A DNA stretch of 37,124 bases from Corynebacterium sp. HMSC078H07. Lineage in GTDB: Bacteria > Actinomycetota > Actinomycetes > Mycobacteriales > Mycobacteriaceae. Of the stretch, positions 25,140 through 32,795 are shown piece after piece (position 1 is the first letter of the stretch; each line of letters starts with the position of its first letter). The translations under genes were made by a program, and so were the position numbers. Where the stretch lies: contig NZ_KV810517.1 in assembly GCF_001812805.1 (NCBI RefSeq), forward strand, positions 109,766 to 146,889, written 5' to 3'. The notes beneath the pieces were generated by a model, which did no database searches, had not been told where the DNA came from, and saw nothing but the letters and a program-made list of their open reading frames with translations.

Positions 25140-26432
25140 ATGGACAAGTGGTCAGCACGTACATGGCATAGGAAAGCCTCCCGCCCAGTCAGCATCTGGA
25201 TGATGGTCTTCCTCCTCGCCGGTGTCTCCCACATTCTTATACCTAATTACCGCTGGGTGCTCATCCATCTTTTTACGCTGGGTATCCTCACCAACAGCAT
25301 CGTGGTGTGGTCCCAGCACCTCACCGAGAAGTTTGTGCAGCTCAAGCTCCCTGATTCCGCGCGGCCGCAGCAGCTCGCGCGCATCTATCTGCTCAACGTC
25401 GGCGTCATCTGCGTGCTGATAGGTCAGCTGCTCATTGAGGCATGGGAGCCTCACTGGATTCTGACGCAGGTGGGCGCTACCTTCGTTGCTGCCGCGGTGC
25501 TCTGGCACGGCGCGGTGCTCTTCGGCCTGTGGCGCCAGGCGGAATCGAAGCGATTCCGGCCGGTCGTCGCCACCTACGTGGCCTCGGCGATCTTCCTCGC
25601 CGTGGGCGCGGCCCTCGGCGCGCTTCTCGCAGTCTTCCCCGCGCATCCGCGTCTGCTCATTGCGCACGTGGCCGCCAATGTGGGCGGCTTCGTAGGCCTT
25701 GCCGCGGCAGGGTCACTTACGATCTTATTCCCCTCCATCTGGCGGACCAAGGGCGTCAACCCACGCATGCGCCTCAGCTTCACGCTGCTGGGCATCGGCG
25801 TGCTGGCCACCCTCATCGGTTCCGCGTGGAACGTCCCGGAAGTGGGGCTCATCGTCTACTGCGTGGGCTGGTTGGCGAGCCTACAAGGCTGGTTGGTCAA
25901 TGTGCTCACCGTGGCCGAGGATCCCCGCGGGCGCATCACCTTCCCTGCGCTCTCCGCCCTCTTTTCAGCGTTCTGGCTGGTTGGCGGCTTAACCTACTAC
26001 ACGGCGCAGCACTTCTTGAGCGACGAGCCAAAGATTCCCATGCTCGCGCTCGTCGTCGGCTTTGCCGCCCAACTGCTCACCGGCGTCATGAGCTACCTCA
26101 TGCCCACGACCATGGGCGGCGGCCCTTCCGCAGTGCGGGCAGGCCTGCGCGAATACAACCGCTGGGGAATCGGGCGCTCCGTCTTCATCAACGGCGGCCT
26201 CGCGCTGTGGCTCGCCACATCCAGCTCTCTCACCATGGTTGTCGCTTCTTTGCTCAGCCTCGGCTCCATGGCGCTCTTCCCGGTCCTCACCGCCCGCGCA
26301 GTCAAGGCCCAGAAGGCAGTGCTCCAGAAGAAGGCCGAGGGCCCAGCTCCGGAGACCACCACGGACTGGAACCAAGCACTGATCGCCCTTGCTGTCCTCG
26401 TCCTCGTGGGCGCCCTCAGCTTCTTTATCTAA
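25140..26432 (+). CDS. Polytopic membrane protein of unknown function
   Basis: A 430-residue protein with about ten to twelve membrane helices. Conserved-looking His residues occur near helix ends (SHILIP, VLIHLF, WSQHL, WHGAVL, AHVAANVGG). It resembles the N-terminal membrane domain of actinobacterial multicopper-oxidase-like proteins and, more distantly, NnrS or heme-copper-type membrane subunits; a heme or copper role is possible but unproven. No copper-oxidase domain is attached here. The frame is open 12 codons upstream, overlapping the MFS gene; ATG 25140 is preferred because TAAACT ends 8 bases before it (leaderless). Confidence 0.7.
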   Translation: MDKWSARTWHRKASRPVSIWMMVFLLAGVSHILIPNYRWVLIHLFTLGILTNSIVVWSQHLTEKFVQLKLPDSARPQQLARIYLLNVGVICVLIGQLLIEAWEPHWILTQVGATFVAAAVLWHGAVLFGLWRQAESKRFRPVVATYVASAIFLAVGAALGALLAVFPAHPRLLIAHVAANVGGFVGLAAAGSLTILFPSIWRTKGVNPRMRLSFTLLGIGVLATLIGSAWNVPEVGLIVYCVGWLASLQGWLVNVLTVAEDPRGRITFPALSALFSAFWLVGGLTYYTAQHFLSDEPKIPMLALVVGFAAQLLTGVMSYLMPTTMGGGPSAVRAGLREYNRWGIGRSVFINGGLALWLATSSSLTMVVASLLSLGSMALFPVLTARAVKAQKAVLQKKAEGPAPETTTDWNQALIALAVLVLVGALSFFI

Positions 26433-26434
26433 AC

Positions 26435-26530
26435 CCCCAGACCTGGAACCCGAAACCTACAGGTCGGCGTCGCCAAGCGCTTGCCGACGCCCCACCACCC
26501 ACCAGGGAGTTTCGTGTTCCAGGTCTGGGG
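26435..26530. repeat. 96-base nested palindrome between convergent genes
   Basis: Outer arms: CCCCAGACCTGGAAC (26435-26449) pairs with GTTCCAGGTCTGGGG (26516-26530), and CGAAAC (26451-26456) with GTTTCG (26509-26514), giving 21 of 22 paired bases. Inside, GGCGTCG (26466-26472) pairs with CGACGCC (26485-26491) around CAAGCGCTTG. It begins 2 bases after the membrane-protein stop codon and ends 31 bases before the nuclease stop. It may end transcription in both directions, or be a small mobile repeat. Confidence 0.8.
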
Positions 26531-26561
26531 AAATGGAACGAGGCGATGACGCTGCCGTCGG

Positions 26562-27998
26562 CTAGGGGTCCAACGGCGGGATGCCCGGCGCGCCGGCAGA
26601 CATCCATTCGCGGACCACGTGGGTGGCGGTGACATCGCCGGCGTTATAGCGCAGGATCTGCTCGCGGGCAGCAACGTCGCCGGCCAGTGCGGCGCGGCGG
26701 GCGTTAACGGATTCCTCGCCGTCGAAGTCCTCCGGCCACTCAAAGCCCGCGACGGGCGCAACGGTCTTGAGACTCAAGCCTGACGTCCCGGCGAAGCTGC
26801 GCTTGACGTGAACGAACATGTCGACCCACTCCTCAGAGGAAATAAACTCCTCCACTTCCTGGAGCGCAGGCTGGTGGAAGCGTTCAGCGGAGCGGCGCAT
26901 CCAGTGGTTTTCACCGTGGGCAGAGTAGCAGTAGGCGGCGAAGGTCTTACCCTCCTCGTGCGCCTGGGACCGCACGGCCATCAGCCATTCCCAAAACTCG
27001 GCGAAGTTCTCCGCCTCCGCGCGGCCGCCCAACGGCTCCCACGTCGCGAAAGGGATGTATTCGCCGTTGAGCCGCGCGCCCCACAAGTAGGCGCCTTGGT
27101 CGAGGTACGCCTCCATATCGACATCCACTTCGACGTCGGCGCGAGGCACGCTGACCTGGCTACGGCGCAGCAACGGAATGCCCTCGCGCCAGGCAGCGGC
27201 GAGGGTGGAGGGGGCGCCGAGGGAGGCGTCGATAAGCGCCTGCACCGTCTCAATCCCGCGCTCCCGGTAAGGGTTCGCACGGTCGCCCGGGAGGAAGAGG
27301 GAAATGTCATCGCGGGCCTCAAGCTGGGGCTCGCACAGATGCCAGAAGCGACACGACGCGCACTCTTTGACGCGGCGCGGGCCTTCTGGGAGAGGCTGCG
27401 CAAGTGCAGCATCGATGGGATAACGCGAGGTATCAGTAACAAAAGCCTGAGTACGATCCTGACCAATCGCCGCTCCGCGCCCCGAGTTGAGGTTCACCTC
27501 TTCCAAGCCACGCGCAGCCAGGGCGAGCCGGTAGCCGTCGACGGCATGATGCTTAATTTTGTACTTCGCCGGCAAAGGCTCGCTCAGCCCCAGGCGATGC
27601 GTAGGCACGACCACGGCGCGCGATTTTTCATTCGGACGGGCGACGCGGTGATCAGAAACGATGACTGGGGTGTAGTTCTCGTCATCGCGAATGAGGAGCT
27701 CCACCCGAACCATCCACTCGTTGGTAGAGAAAACCGCGTTAGTGATGTGGGTATAACCGTAAGCCAAAGCCTCAAGCGTAGCCATGGCGCGTTCGAAGTC
27801 ATCGCCTTCAAGGTCGATGCGGCGAAAACGACCGGGGCCTTTGCGGGGAACGAGAGCCAGGGCAGCCTCAATGGCTGCGGCATGGCGCTCCGCGCGAGCC
27901 TGGCCCGTCGGGGTGCGCGGGATGTCTGGATGTGCGCGGCGCTGCACGAGGCGATAGCGGCAGCCCACGAGGTCCGTGGCGACGAGCACATCTTTCAC
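26562..27998 (-). CDS. TM0106-type RecB-like protein with C-terminal RNase H-like domain
   Basis: A 478-residue protein. Cys13 (in TDLVGCRYR) and Cys213, Cys216, Cys222 (in ECASCRFWHLC) form the one-plus-three pattern of iron-sulfur RecB/Cas4-type nucleases. The PD-(D/E)xK residues expected between them are hard to find. From about residue 287 the C-terminus resembles a DEDD-type RNase H-like exonuclease: DMEAY (Asp294, Glu296) and YNAGDVTAT (Tyr451, Asp455). This domain order matches the TM0106 family found in actinobacteria; its cellular job is not known, though DNA repair is suspected. GTG 27998 has no close ribosome site; TAAGCT ends 8 bases upstream, so a leaderless start is likely. Confidence 0.85.
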   Translation of the reverse strand: MKDVLVATDLVGCRYRLVQRRAHPDIPRTPTGQARAERHAAAIEAALALVPRKGPGRFRRIDLEGDDFERAMATLEALAYGYTHITNAVFSTNEWMVRVELLIRDDENYTPVIVSDHRVARPNEKSRAVVVPTHRLGLSEPLPAKYKIKHHAVDGYRLALAARGLEEVNLNSGRGAAIGQDRTQAFVTDTSRYPIDAALAQPLPEGPRRVKECASCRFWHLCEPQLEARDDISLFLPGDRANPYRERGIETVQALIDASLGAPSTLAAAWREGIPLLRRSQVSVPRADVEVDVDMEAYLDQGAYLWGARLNGEYIPFATWEPLGGRAEAENFAEFWEWLMAVRSQAHEEGKTFAAYCYSAHGENHWMRRSAERFHQPALQEVEEFISSEEWVDMFVHVKRSFAGTSGLSLKTVAPVAGFEWPEDFDGEESVNARRAALAGDVAAREQILRYNAGDVTATHVVREWMSAGAPGIPPLDP

Positions 27999-28073
27999 AC
28001 CAGGTGAGCTTAGTAGACCTCCTTGCTAGAGTTGTAGCGAGACCCTACCGATAAAAAAATTAAGGACGTTTCA

Positions 28074-28706
28074 ATGAGCTTGATCAAGAAGATCCGCAAG
28101 GCCCGCCGCGAAGCCCGCGCCGAGATCAAGGCCGCCAAGACCCGCGCAAAAGCCGAGGTCAAGGCAGCAGATAAGGCACGTCACCGCCAGCAGAAGCTGC
28201 TGGCCAAGCAGGAGAAGGCCCTCATCAAGTCCGAGGAAAAGGGTCTGAAGAAGCGCCGCAAGCACGAGTACAAGATGGCGCAGAAAGAACTCGAGCGCAT
28301 CAAGGAAGGCCGTTTTAACAAGAACAACGTCAAGCGTTATGCCGGCGCCCTGCGCACCGCGGCCCCGTTGCTGCTGCCGCTGATTTACCGCGGTATTACC
28401 GCCGCGCAGCGAGAGGTAGAAAAGAAACGCGCCCAGAAGGCGGGCGTATCCGCTGACCAGCTCGCATCCTTTGCTGGCCACGGCGCACCGCTCAAGGCCC
28501 GCACCGCCGGCATCCGCAACTCCTTAAAGGACGCCAATGTGCCGGTCGGCTTCAAGCGTGACGTCAAGGAGCGCCTCAATGAGCTCGACGCTGCTATCGA
28601 GAACGCTGAGTACATGACCGAGCAGCAGCGCCAGCGTGCGCACCGCTCCATCTCCGGCGAAATTGACTCCATCAACGCCGATATCCAGGCCAAGCTGCGC
28701 GCTTAA
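28074..28706 (+). CDS. DUF6474 family protein, Lys/Arg-rich coiled coil
   Basis: A 210-residue, very basic protein. Residues 1-100 are a continuous charged helix rich in Lys, Arg, Ala and Glu. A hydrophobic stretch (about 95-110) and a helical second half follow. It fits the DUF6474 proteins of corynebacteria, for which no function is known; the basic coiled coil could bind nucleic acid or membrane surface. AAGGAC precedes the ATG by 8 bases. It has its own terminator and stands alone. Confidence 0.8.
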   Translation: MSLIKKIRKARREARAEIKAAKTRAKAEVKAADKARHRQQKLLAKQEKALIKSEEKGLKKRRKHEYKMAQKELERIKEGRFNKNNVKRYAGALRTAAPLLLPLIYRGITAAQREVEKKRAQKAGVSADQLASFAGHGAPLKARTAGIRNSLKDANVPVGFKRDVKERLNELDAAIENAEYMTEQQRQRAHRSISGEIDSINADIQAKLRA

Positions 28707-28724
28707 TCTACCCAGCTTGCCTGT

Positions 28725-28758
28725 GCCGCGGCCTCCATGGTCGCGGCTTTCGTGTTTT
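28725..28758 (+). terminator. Terminator of the DUF6474 gene
   Basis: GCCGCGGCC (28725-28733) pairs with GGTCGCGGC (28739-28747, one G-T pair) around a 5-base loop, followed by TTTCGTGTTTT. Confidence 0.85.
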
Positions 28759-29059
28759 CACCGCTATTTTTACCTCCACGCCCTAGACCTTTTAAAACGG
28801 ATTTAAAAAGAGAATCAGTTTCTTCACCGATTCCCCAAAAGTCACGTGGCGAATCTAGTGCGGAATATCGCCCCGTTTTGCCGCACAGCTCTAATTCTTT
28901 AGTGTTCTCCGGTGTAGATAAAACTATTTCTCATATATAGTCGGGGGCGAGGATAAATAGTCCCTAAAGCCATCCCTCAAAAGATAGCTTCTTTTGTCAA
29001 TCGCCTTCCCGCCCAGCACACAAGGCCGGAAGGAACACACCACTACCGTATGGAGAATC
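28759..29059. promoter_or_regulatory. AT-rich lsr2 upstream region
   Basis: About 300 bases with visibly lower GC than the rest of the window and no credible gene. TATAGT (28936-28941) is a possible -10 box, bracketed by ACTATTT (28923-28929) and AAATAGT (28955-28961). Lsr2 proteins bind AT-rich DNA, so this stretch may let Lsr2 silence its own gene. GGAG stands 6 bases before the start. Confidence 0.5.
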
Positions 29060-29377
29060 ATGGCTCGCCGCGAAGTAACGCAGTTCTTTGATGACCTTGA
29101 CAATAGCCCGCTTACTGAAGAAGAACTTACCGTCATCCGTTTTAGCGTTGACGGGAAGGATTATCTCCTGGATGTTTCCAAGGAGAATGCAGAGAAGTTT
29201 CACGCCGCAATGGAACCTTTTGTGAAGGCTGCTCGCCACCCCATCAAGAAGGAAACGCGCAGCTACAGGCCCGCTGATGTCCGCGAATGGGCAGCCAAGC
29301 ACGGCTACGAGGTAGCTGAGCGCGGCAAGATCCGCAACGACGTCATTTTGGCCTACCGCGACGCCAACAACCTTTAG
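29060..29377 (+). CDS. lsr2: Lsr2-family nucleoid-associated xenogeneic silencer
   Basis: A 105-residue DNA-bridging protein. The N-terminal dimer and oligomer domain spans about 5-60 (VTQFFDDLDNSPL, IRFSVDGKDYLLDVS). The C-terminal DNA-binding domain spans about 68-103 (YRPADVREWAAKHG, then VAERGKIRNDVILAY). Lsr2 binds the minor groove of AT-rich DNA through an RGR or QGR triplet; here it reads Arg88-Gly89-Lys90. ATG 29060 is chosen by the GGAG upstream and by the start of homology; the open frame begins 22 codons earlier. Its stop overlaps the hrrA stop region by 4 bases on the opposite strand. Confidence 0.92.
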   Translation: MARREVTQFFDDLDNSPLTEEELTVIRFSVDGKDYLLDVSKENAEKFHAAMEPFVKAARHPIKKETRSYRPADVREWAAKHGYEVAERGKIRNDVILAYRDANNL

Positions 29378-30012
29378 AGCACTCCCTGCTCGCGGGCAGC
29401 AGCCACGGCAGAGGTGCGCGAGCGCACGCCCAGCTTGTCGTAGATGTGGACAAGGTGGGACTTCACCGTGGCTTCTGAGAGCATAAGCTCCACGCCAATT
29501 TCACGGTTGGACGAACCTGCAGCGACGAGCTTGAGAACTTCCAGCTCGCGCGGCGTAAGCGACGTGCGCGGGGTGCGCACGCGGGTCATGAGCTTGTCCG
29601 CCACGACGGGAGACAGTGCCGAGTCACCTTCGGCAGCAGAACGCACCGCGGCGAGCAGTTCGGCCGGTGGCGCATCTTTGAGCAAGTAGCCAACCGCACC
29701 GGATTCGATAGCACCGAGAATGTCCGCATCGGTGTCATAGTTGGTCACCACGAGGACCTTGGGGGGATTATCCATGGAGAAGCGGATAGCCGCGGTGGCT
29801 TCCGCACCGGTCATCACGCGAGTGCCTTCAATCCCGGCGCCAAAGCGCAGGTCCATGAGGAGGACATCGATTCCGCCTGCTTGTGCGGCAGATACCGCGG
29901 CTTCAGCCGTGGCGACCTCACCTACTACCTCGATGTCCTCGGCGCCCTCGAGCACCGAGCGTAGACCCAAGCGCACGATCTCGTGGTCATCGGCAAGCAA
30001 GACCCTAATCAC
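29374..30012 (-). CDS. hrrA: LuxR-type response regulator HrrA
   Basis: A 212-residue response regulator. The receiver domain has Asp8-Asp9 and phospho-acceptor Asp54 (LLMDLRF), Thr in VVTNYD and Lys in LLKDAP. The C-terminal LuxR helix-turn-helix is LTPRELEVLKLVAAGSSNREIG, then SEATVKSHLVHIYDKLGV. In C. glutamicum HrrA controls heme oxygenase, heme synthesis and respiratory genes, and its length and start agree with this protein. I chose GTG 30012: AGGAGG lies 6 bases upstream, whereas a start at ATG 30027 would place that ribosome site inside the coding region. It follows hrrS by 36 bases. Confidence 0.9.
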   Translation of the reverse strand: MIRVLLADDHEIVRLGLRSVLEGAEDIEVVGEVATAEAAVSAAQAGGIDVLLMDLRFGAGIEGTRVMTGAEATAAIRFSMDNPPKVLVVTNYDTDADILGAIESGAVGYLLKDAPPAELLAAVRSAAEGDSALSPVVADKLMTRVRTPRTSLTPRELEVLKLVAAGSSNREIGVELMLSEATVKSHLVHIYDKLGVRSRTSAVAAAREQGVL

Positions 30013-30048
30013 GGGCTTCCTCCTCATTGGTACGGTGTGGACAAATTC

Positions 30049-31221
30049 TTAATCTACATCGTTATTTAAGGGCACACTAACTGAGACCGCCGCACCCATG
30101 CCTGGTGTGGATTCAATCACGACCTCGCCCCCGAGCTCTTCCGCACGGCGGCGCATAGCCGCCAGCCCAATATGGCCTAGTCCGGCGGGTTTATTCTCCA
30201 CCGCCTCCACATCAAAGCCTTGGCCGTTATCCACCACGTCCACGCGCACCTCATCCGGCGCATACGTGACGGTCACTCGAGCCTTGGTGGCATGGGCATG
30301 CTTGACGACGTTCCCCACCGCGCCCTGCGCAATCCTCAACAACGCCGCCTCCACCTTCATGGGCAGCTGCTGTGCCTCGCCTTCCACATCCACTGAGACG
30401 TCGACTCCACCGGTGGCCGCGAAATTTTCCGCCATGCGGGTCAGCGCTGCCCCGAGGGACGTTTCGGACAATGCGGCCGGCTGCAGTGCCGCAATCATGG
30501 CGCGGGCTTCATGGAGGTTATCCGCTGCAGTGCGACGCGCCAGCTCAATGCGTTCTTGTGCCTTGGGGATATTCTCCGTCGCGAGGTCACGGTCAGCAGC
30601 ATGGAGCAGCATTTGAATCGAGGACAGCCCTTGGGCCAAGGTGTCGTGAATCTCGTGCGCAATACGCTGGCGTTCGGCGGTCATGCCAGCCTCGCGTTCG
30701 GACTCCACTAACTGCGAGCGAGTCTCCATAAGTTCGCGGTTCATTCTGCTCAAGGCAGAGAAAGCATAGGTAATAGCGATAGTCACCAAAGCTGAAACCG
30801 CCGGGCCCATGATGCCGCCAAAAGTCAGCCCGCCGGGTATCTGCACAACGACGGTCACCACCGTGGCCACGAGCACGCATATAATGCCAGGAATCATCTC
30901 CAGCACGTAGAGGTACACAAAATACAAGGAAAAGACCAGGTAGATGGCCGCGGGCGCCACCGCCATATCCGCAAGCCACAGCACCGAAAGTATGGCCAAC
31001 CAGCCATATTGCGCGATGCGGGGCAAGGACTCGACGTAGGCGGATCCGCCAAAGTAGACCACGGCGAAGGACACGAGCAGCAGCAGGTTGAGCACGCCTT
31101 GCCACAAGGGCAGGCGCACCGTGGTGAAGATAGCCACCACCAGAAGCGTCGCGGTCAGGATGTGGATACCGTTGCGCAATGCATCCGAGTCAACCGAACG
31201 CTGGTCTAGTGTGGAGGTCAT
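30049..31221 (-). CDS. hrrS: Sensor histidine kinase HrrS
   Basis: A 390-residue membrane kinase partner of HrrA. Five to six hydrophobic helices fill residues 15-155. The HisKA_3 dimer domain follows with RIAHEIHDTLAQGL, His192 being the phosphorylated residue. The ATP-binding domain shows NVVKHAHA (N box), DNGQGFD and GLGHIGLAAM (G boxes). HrrS senses heme in related species. The open frame extends to 31290, but ATG 31221 is the better start: TAGGCT ends 7 bases before it. That ATG overlaps the start of the divergent DUF2020 gene in one CATG. Confidence 0.88.
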   Translation of the reverse strand: MTSTLDQRSVDSDALRNGIHILTATLLVVAIFTTVRLPLWQGVLNLLLLVSFAVVYFGGSAYVESLPRIAQYGWLAILSVLWLADMAVAPAAIYLVFSLYFVYLYVLEMIPGIICVLVATVVTVVVQIPGGLTFGGIMGPAVSALVTIAITYAFSALSRMNRELMETRSQLVESEREAGMTAERQRIAHEIHDTLAQGLSSIQMLLHAADRDLATENIPKAQERIELARRTAADNLHEARAMIAALQPAALSETSLGAALTRMAENFAATGGVDVSVDVEGEAQQLPMKVEAALLRIAQGAVGNVVKHAHATKARVTVTYAPDEVRVDVVDNGQGFDVEAVENKPAGLGHIGLAAMRRRAEELGGEVVIESTPGMGAAVSVSVPLNNDVD

Positions 31222-31234
31222 GCGCCACAGCCTA
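31207..31234. promoter_or_regulatory. Crossed leaderless promoters, hrrS and DUF2020 gene
   Basis: TAGTGT (31207-31212, plus) ends 7 bases before ATG 31220. TAGGCT (31229-31234, minus) ends 7 bases before ATG 31221 on the other strand. The two start codons share CATG (31219-31222). Each -10 box is inside the other gene's coding sequence, so RNA polymerase cannot occupy both at once. Confidence 0.6.
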
Positions 31235-31798
31235 CTTCCCCCGCTTGCTGCCTGTCTGATCGGCATCAGCCTTGCTAGCACCGGCTGCACAGACTCGGCT
31301 CAGACCACAGAGCCCACTCCGGACAACACTCACGACAGCGCCCCCACTGAATCCCCGGAGAACTCCGGGGCCAGCGGAGATGGGCTTGCCATCGACGCTT
31401 CCGCTGAGGTCACCGACTGGGAAGACTGCCCTTACTTGGATACCCAGTGGGTCGCAGATACGAATGGGCAGAGGATGACCCAGTGGGGCGTCGACAAGCG
31501 CTTTAGCACCCCTGCCTGCGTATTCTGGTCCTACCCAGAGGACCCACAAGCCACCGTCATCGTGCGGGAGATGCCCAGCGTGGAGGAAGCGCGCGCGGTT
31601 GTCGATGCCGCTGCCCCCATCAACGACACCGAACTGGCCGAGTTCGACGGCTGGTCAGGTGGGCGTGGAGTGTTTGAGGATCACTCCGTCTTCGCCGTGC
31701 AGAAGGACACCCATGCGGTGCTCGTATGGTCAAACCAGCTGCAAACCCTGAAGCCGCAGCTCATTGCCCAGGAAGCCATTTCACGCCTCGGCCTCTAA
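31220..31798 (+). CDS. DUF2020 family lipoprotein
   Basis: A 192-residue exported protein. A signal peptide covers residues 1-22, ending LASTGC with the lipid-modified Cys at 23; Ser at the -3 place is less usual than Leu. A Thr/Pro/Ser-rich linker follows, then a globular domain with CPYLDTQWVADTNGQ and CVFWSYPED, characteristic of DUF2020 proteins of actinobacteria. Function unknown. It starts within the same CATG as hrrS and has no Shine-Dalgarno at usable spacing (GGAGG is only 2 bases away). Confidence 0.8.
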   Translation: MRHSLLPPLAACLIGISLASTGCTDSAQTTEPTPDNTHDSAPTESPENSGASGDGLAIDASAEVTDWEDCPYLDTQWVADTNGQRMTQWGVDKRFSTPACVFWSYPEDPQATVIVREMPSVEEARAVVDAAAPINDTELAEFDGWSGGRGVFEDHSVFAVQKDTHAVLVWSNQLQTLKPQLIAQEAISRLGL

Positions 31799-31812
31799 AG
31801 CGCCCGGCGCTA

Positions 31813-31965
31813 CTACACGGCGACGTCGTTGTACGGCATCAGGGTTGATACCCACGGGAACACAACCTCCATGAGCAGGAAGAACACGGCGACGATGAGG
31901 GCCACCGCCAGTACAGCTTTCACCGCGGTGGGGCCGGGCAGAAGATTCCAGAGAGCGCGATACAT
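31813..31965 (-). CDS. Small membrane peptide, coupled to the sortase gene
   Basis: I translated this 50-residue frame by hand. It begins MYRALWNLLPGPTA and has one strong hydrophobic helix (about residues 15-38, VKAVLAVALIVAVFFLLMEV), then FPWVSTLMPYNDVAV. The ATG overlaps the sortase stop codon as TAATG, so the two are translated together. The coupling and sensible composition make it a real gene. Function unknown; a partner or stabiliser of the sortase is a reasonable guess. Confidence 0.75.
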   Translation of the reverse strand: MYRALWNLLPGPTAVKAVLAVALIVAVFFLLMEVVFPWVSTLMPYNDVAV

Positions 31966-32732
31966 TAGTTCTCCTCCAAGACGGCGGGGCGGTCATTGTC
32001 GTGGGAGCCGGGGGATTTCTCTTCCCGTTCGGTCTCCATGGCATGGATAATCATGCGCTCCGCATTGGAGAATTGCGGGTGGCACGTGGTGAGCGTGAGC
32101 AGCCCCTCACTAGCCTCAACGCCTGCGTCCGGCGGGGTGCCCGGTATCGGATCCAGCACGCTGACATCACCCGGAAGCGTAATGTGGCGTCCCTGAATCT
32201 GCTGGTACTCCGGCTTCTCACGCTGCTCAGGCGTGAGACAGTCTGCTGGTGCTCCGTCAATGGGCAGCACGCGGTAGGTAATCCACTCCGTAGATGTCTC
32301 AATCACGATGGCATCGCAGGTCTGCAGGTTACCCAGGTCATTAAACGGCGCGCCTTTGCCCACACGATGTCCCGCGACGGCTAAATTCCCCAGCTCACCG
32401 GGCATCTGTGTATCCGTATACCGTCCGGGGCCGCGCAGAAGGTCATCTTCATTCGTGCCTTCCAACACCGCGAAAGCGAAGTCAGAACCAAACGCCGGGA
32501 TGTAAAGGCGCGCAAAAGCCTCACCCAGCTTCGGCGCCTGGCCCTGTCCACGCGGATTGTGCCACTCCTCCTGCAGGGTTTCGTTGGCTTCCTCCTGCAG
32601 GTGGCCGGATGCGATATTGGTCCAATAGGACTCATAAAACGCGAAAAGCAAAAGCAGCACGCCGGCTGTCAACATGAGCTCTCCAATGACGGTGCTCACC
32701 GTTGTTCTTCGTCGCGTTGTGGGCTGTGGCAT
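31965..32732 (-). CDS. Class E sortase
   Basis: A 255-residue membrane-anchored transpeptidase. One helix (about residues 12-34) precedes an outside catalytic domain with His in VAGHRVGK, catalytic Cys in LTLTTCHPQ and Arg in SNAERMIIHA. Class E enzymes attach surface proteins with LAxTG-type signals to the cell wall in high-GC Gram-positives. The frame is open 13 codons upstream, but ATG 32732 has TAGGGT ending 7 bases before it, so a leaderless start is likely. No substrate gene is seen nearby. Confidence 0.88.
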   Translation of the reverse strand: MPQPTTRRRTTVSTVIGELMLTAGVLLLLFAFYESYWTNIASGHLQEEANETLQEEWHNPRGQGQAPKLGEAFARLYIPAFGSDFAFAVLEGTNEDDLLRGPGRYTDTQMPGELGNLAVAGHRVGKGAPFNDLGNLQTCDAIVIETSTEWITYRVLPIDGAPADCLTPEQREKPEYQQIQGRHITLPGDVSVLDPIPGTPPDAGVEASEGLLTLTTCHPQFSNAERMIIHAMETEREEKSPGSHDNDRPAVLEEN

Positions 32733-32795
32733 GTTCTCTACCCTAGCCCCTGTACCGTATAAGTACCCCACTCAGAGGACGGAGAGGAGTCCACG

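Noticed and set aside
25442..26632. 396-codon plus-strand frame over the membrane protein
   Set aside because: Alternate-frame shadow rich in Arg and His that runs through the nested palindrome.
26808..28007. 399-codon plus-strand frame over the RecB-like gene
   Set aside because: Antisense shadow; the opposite strand has Cys and DEDD motifs.
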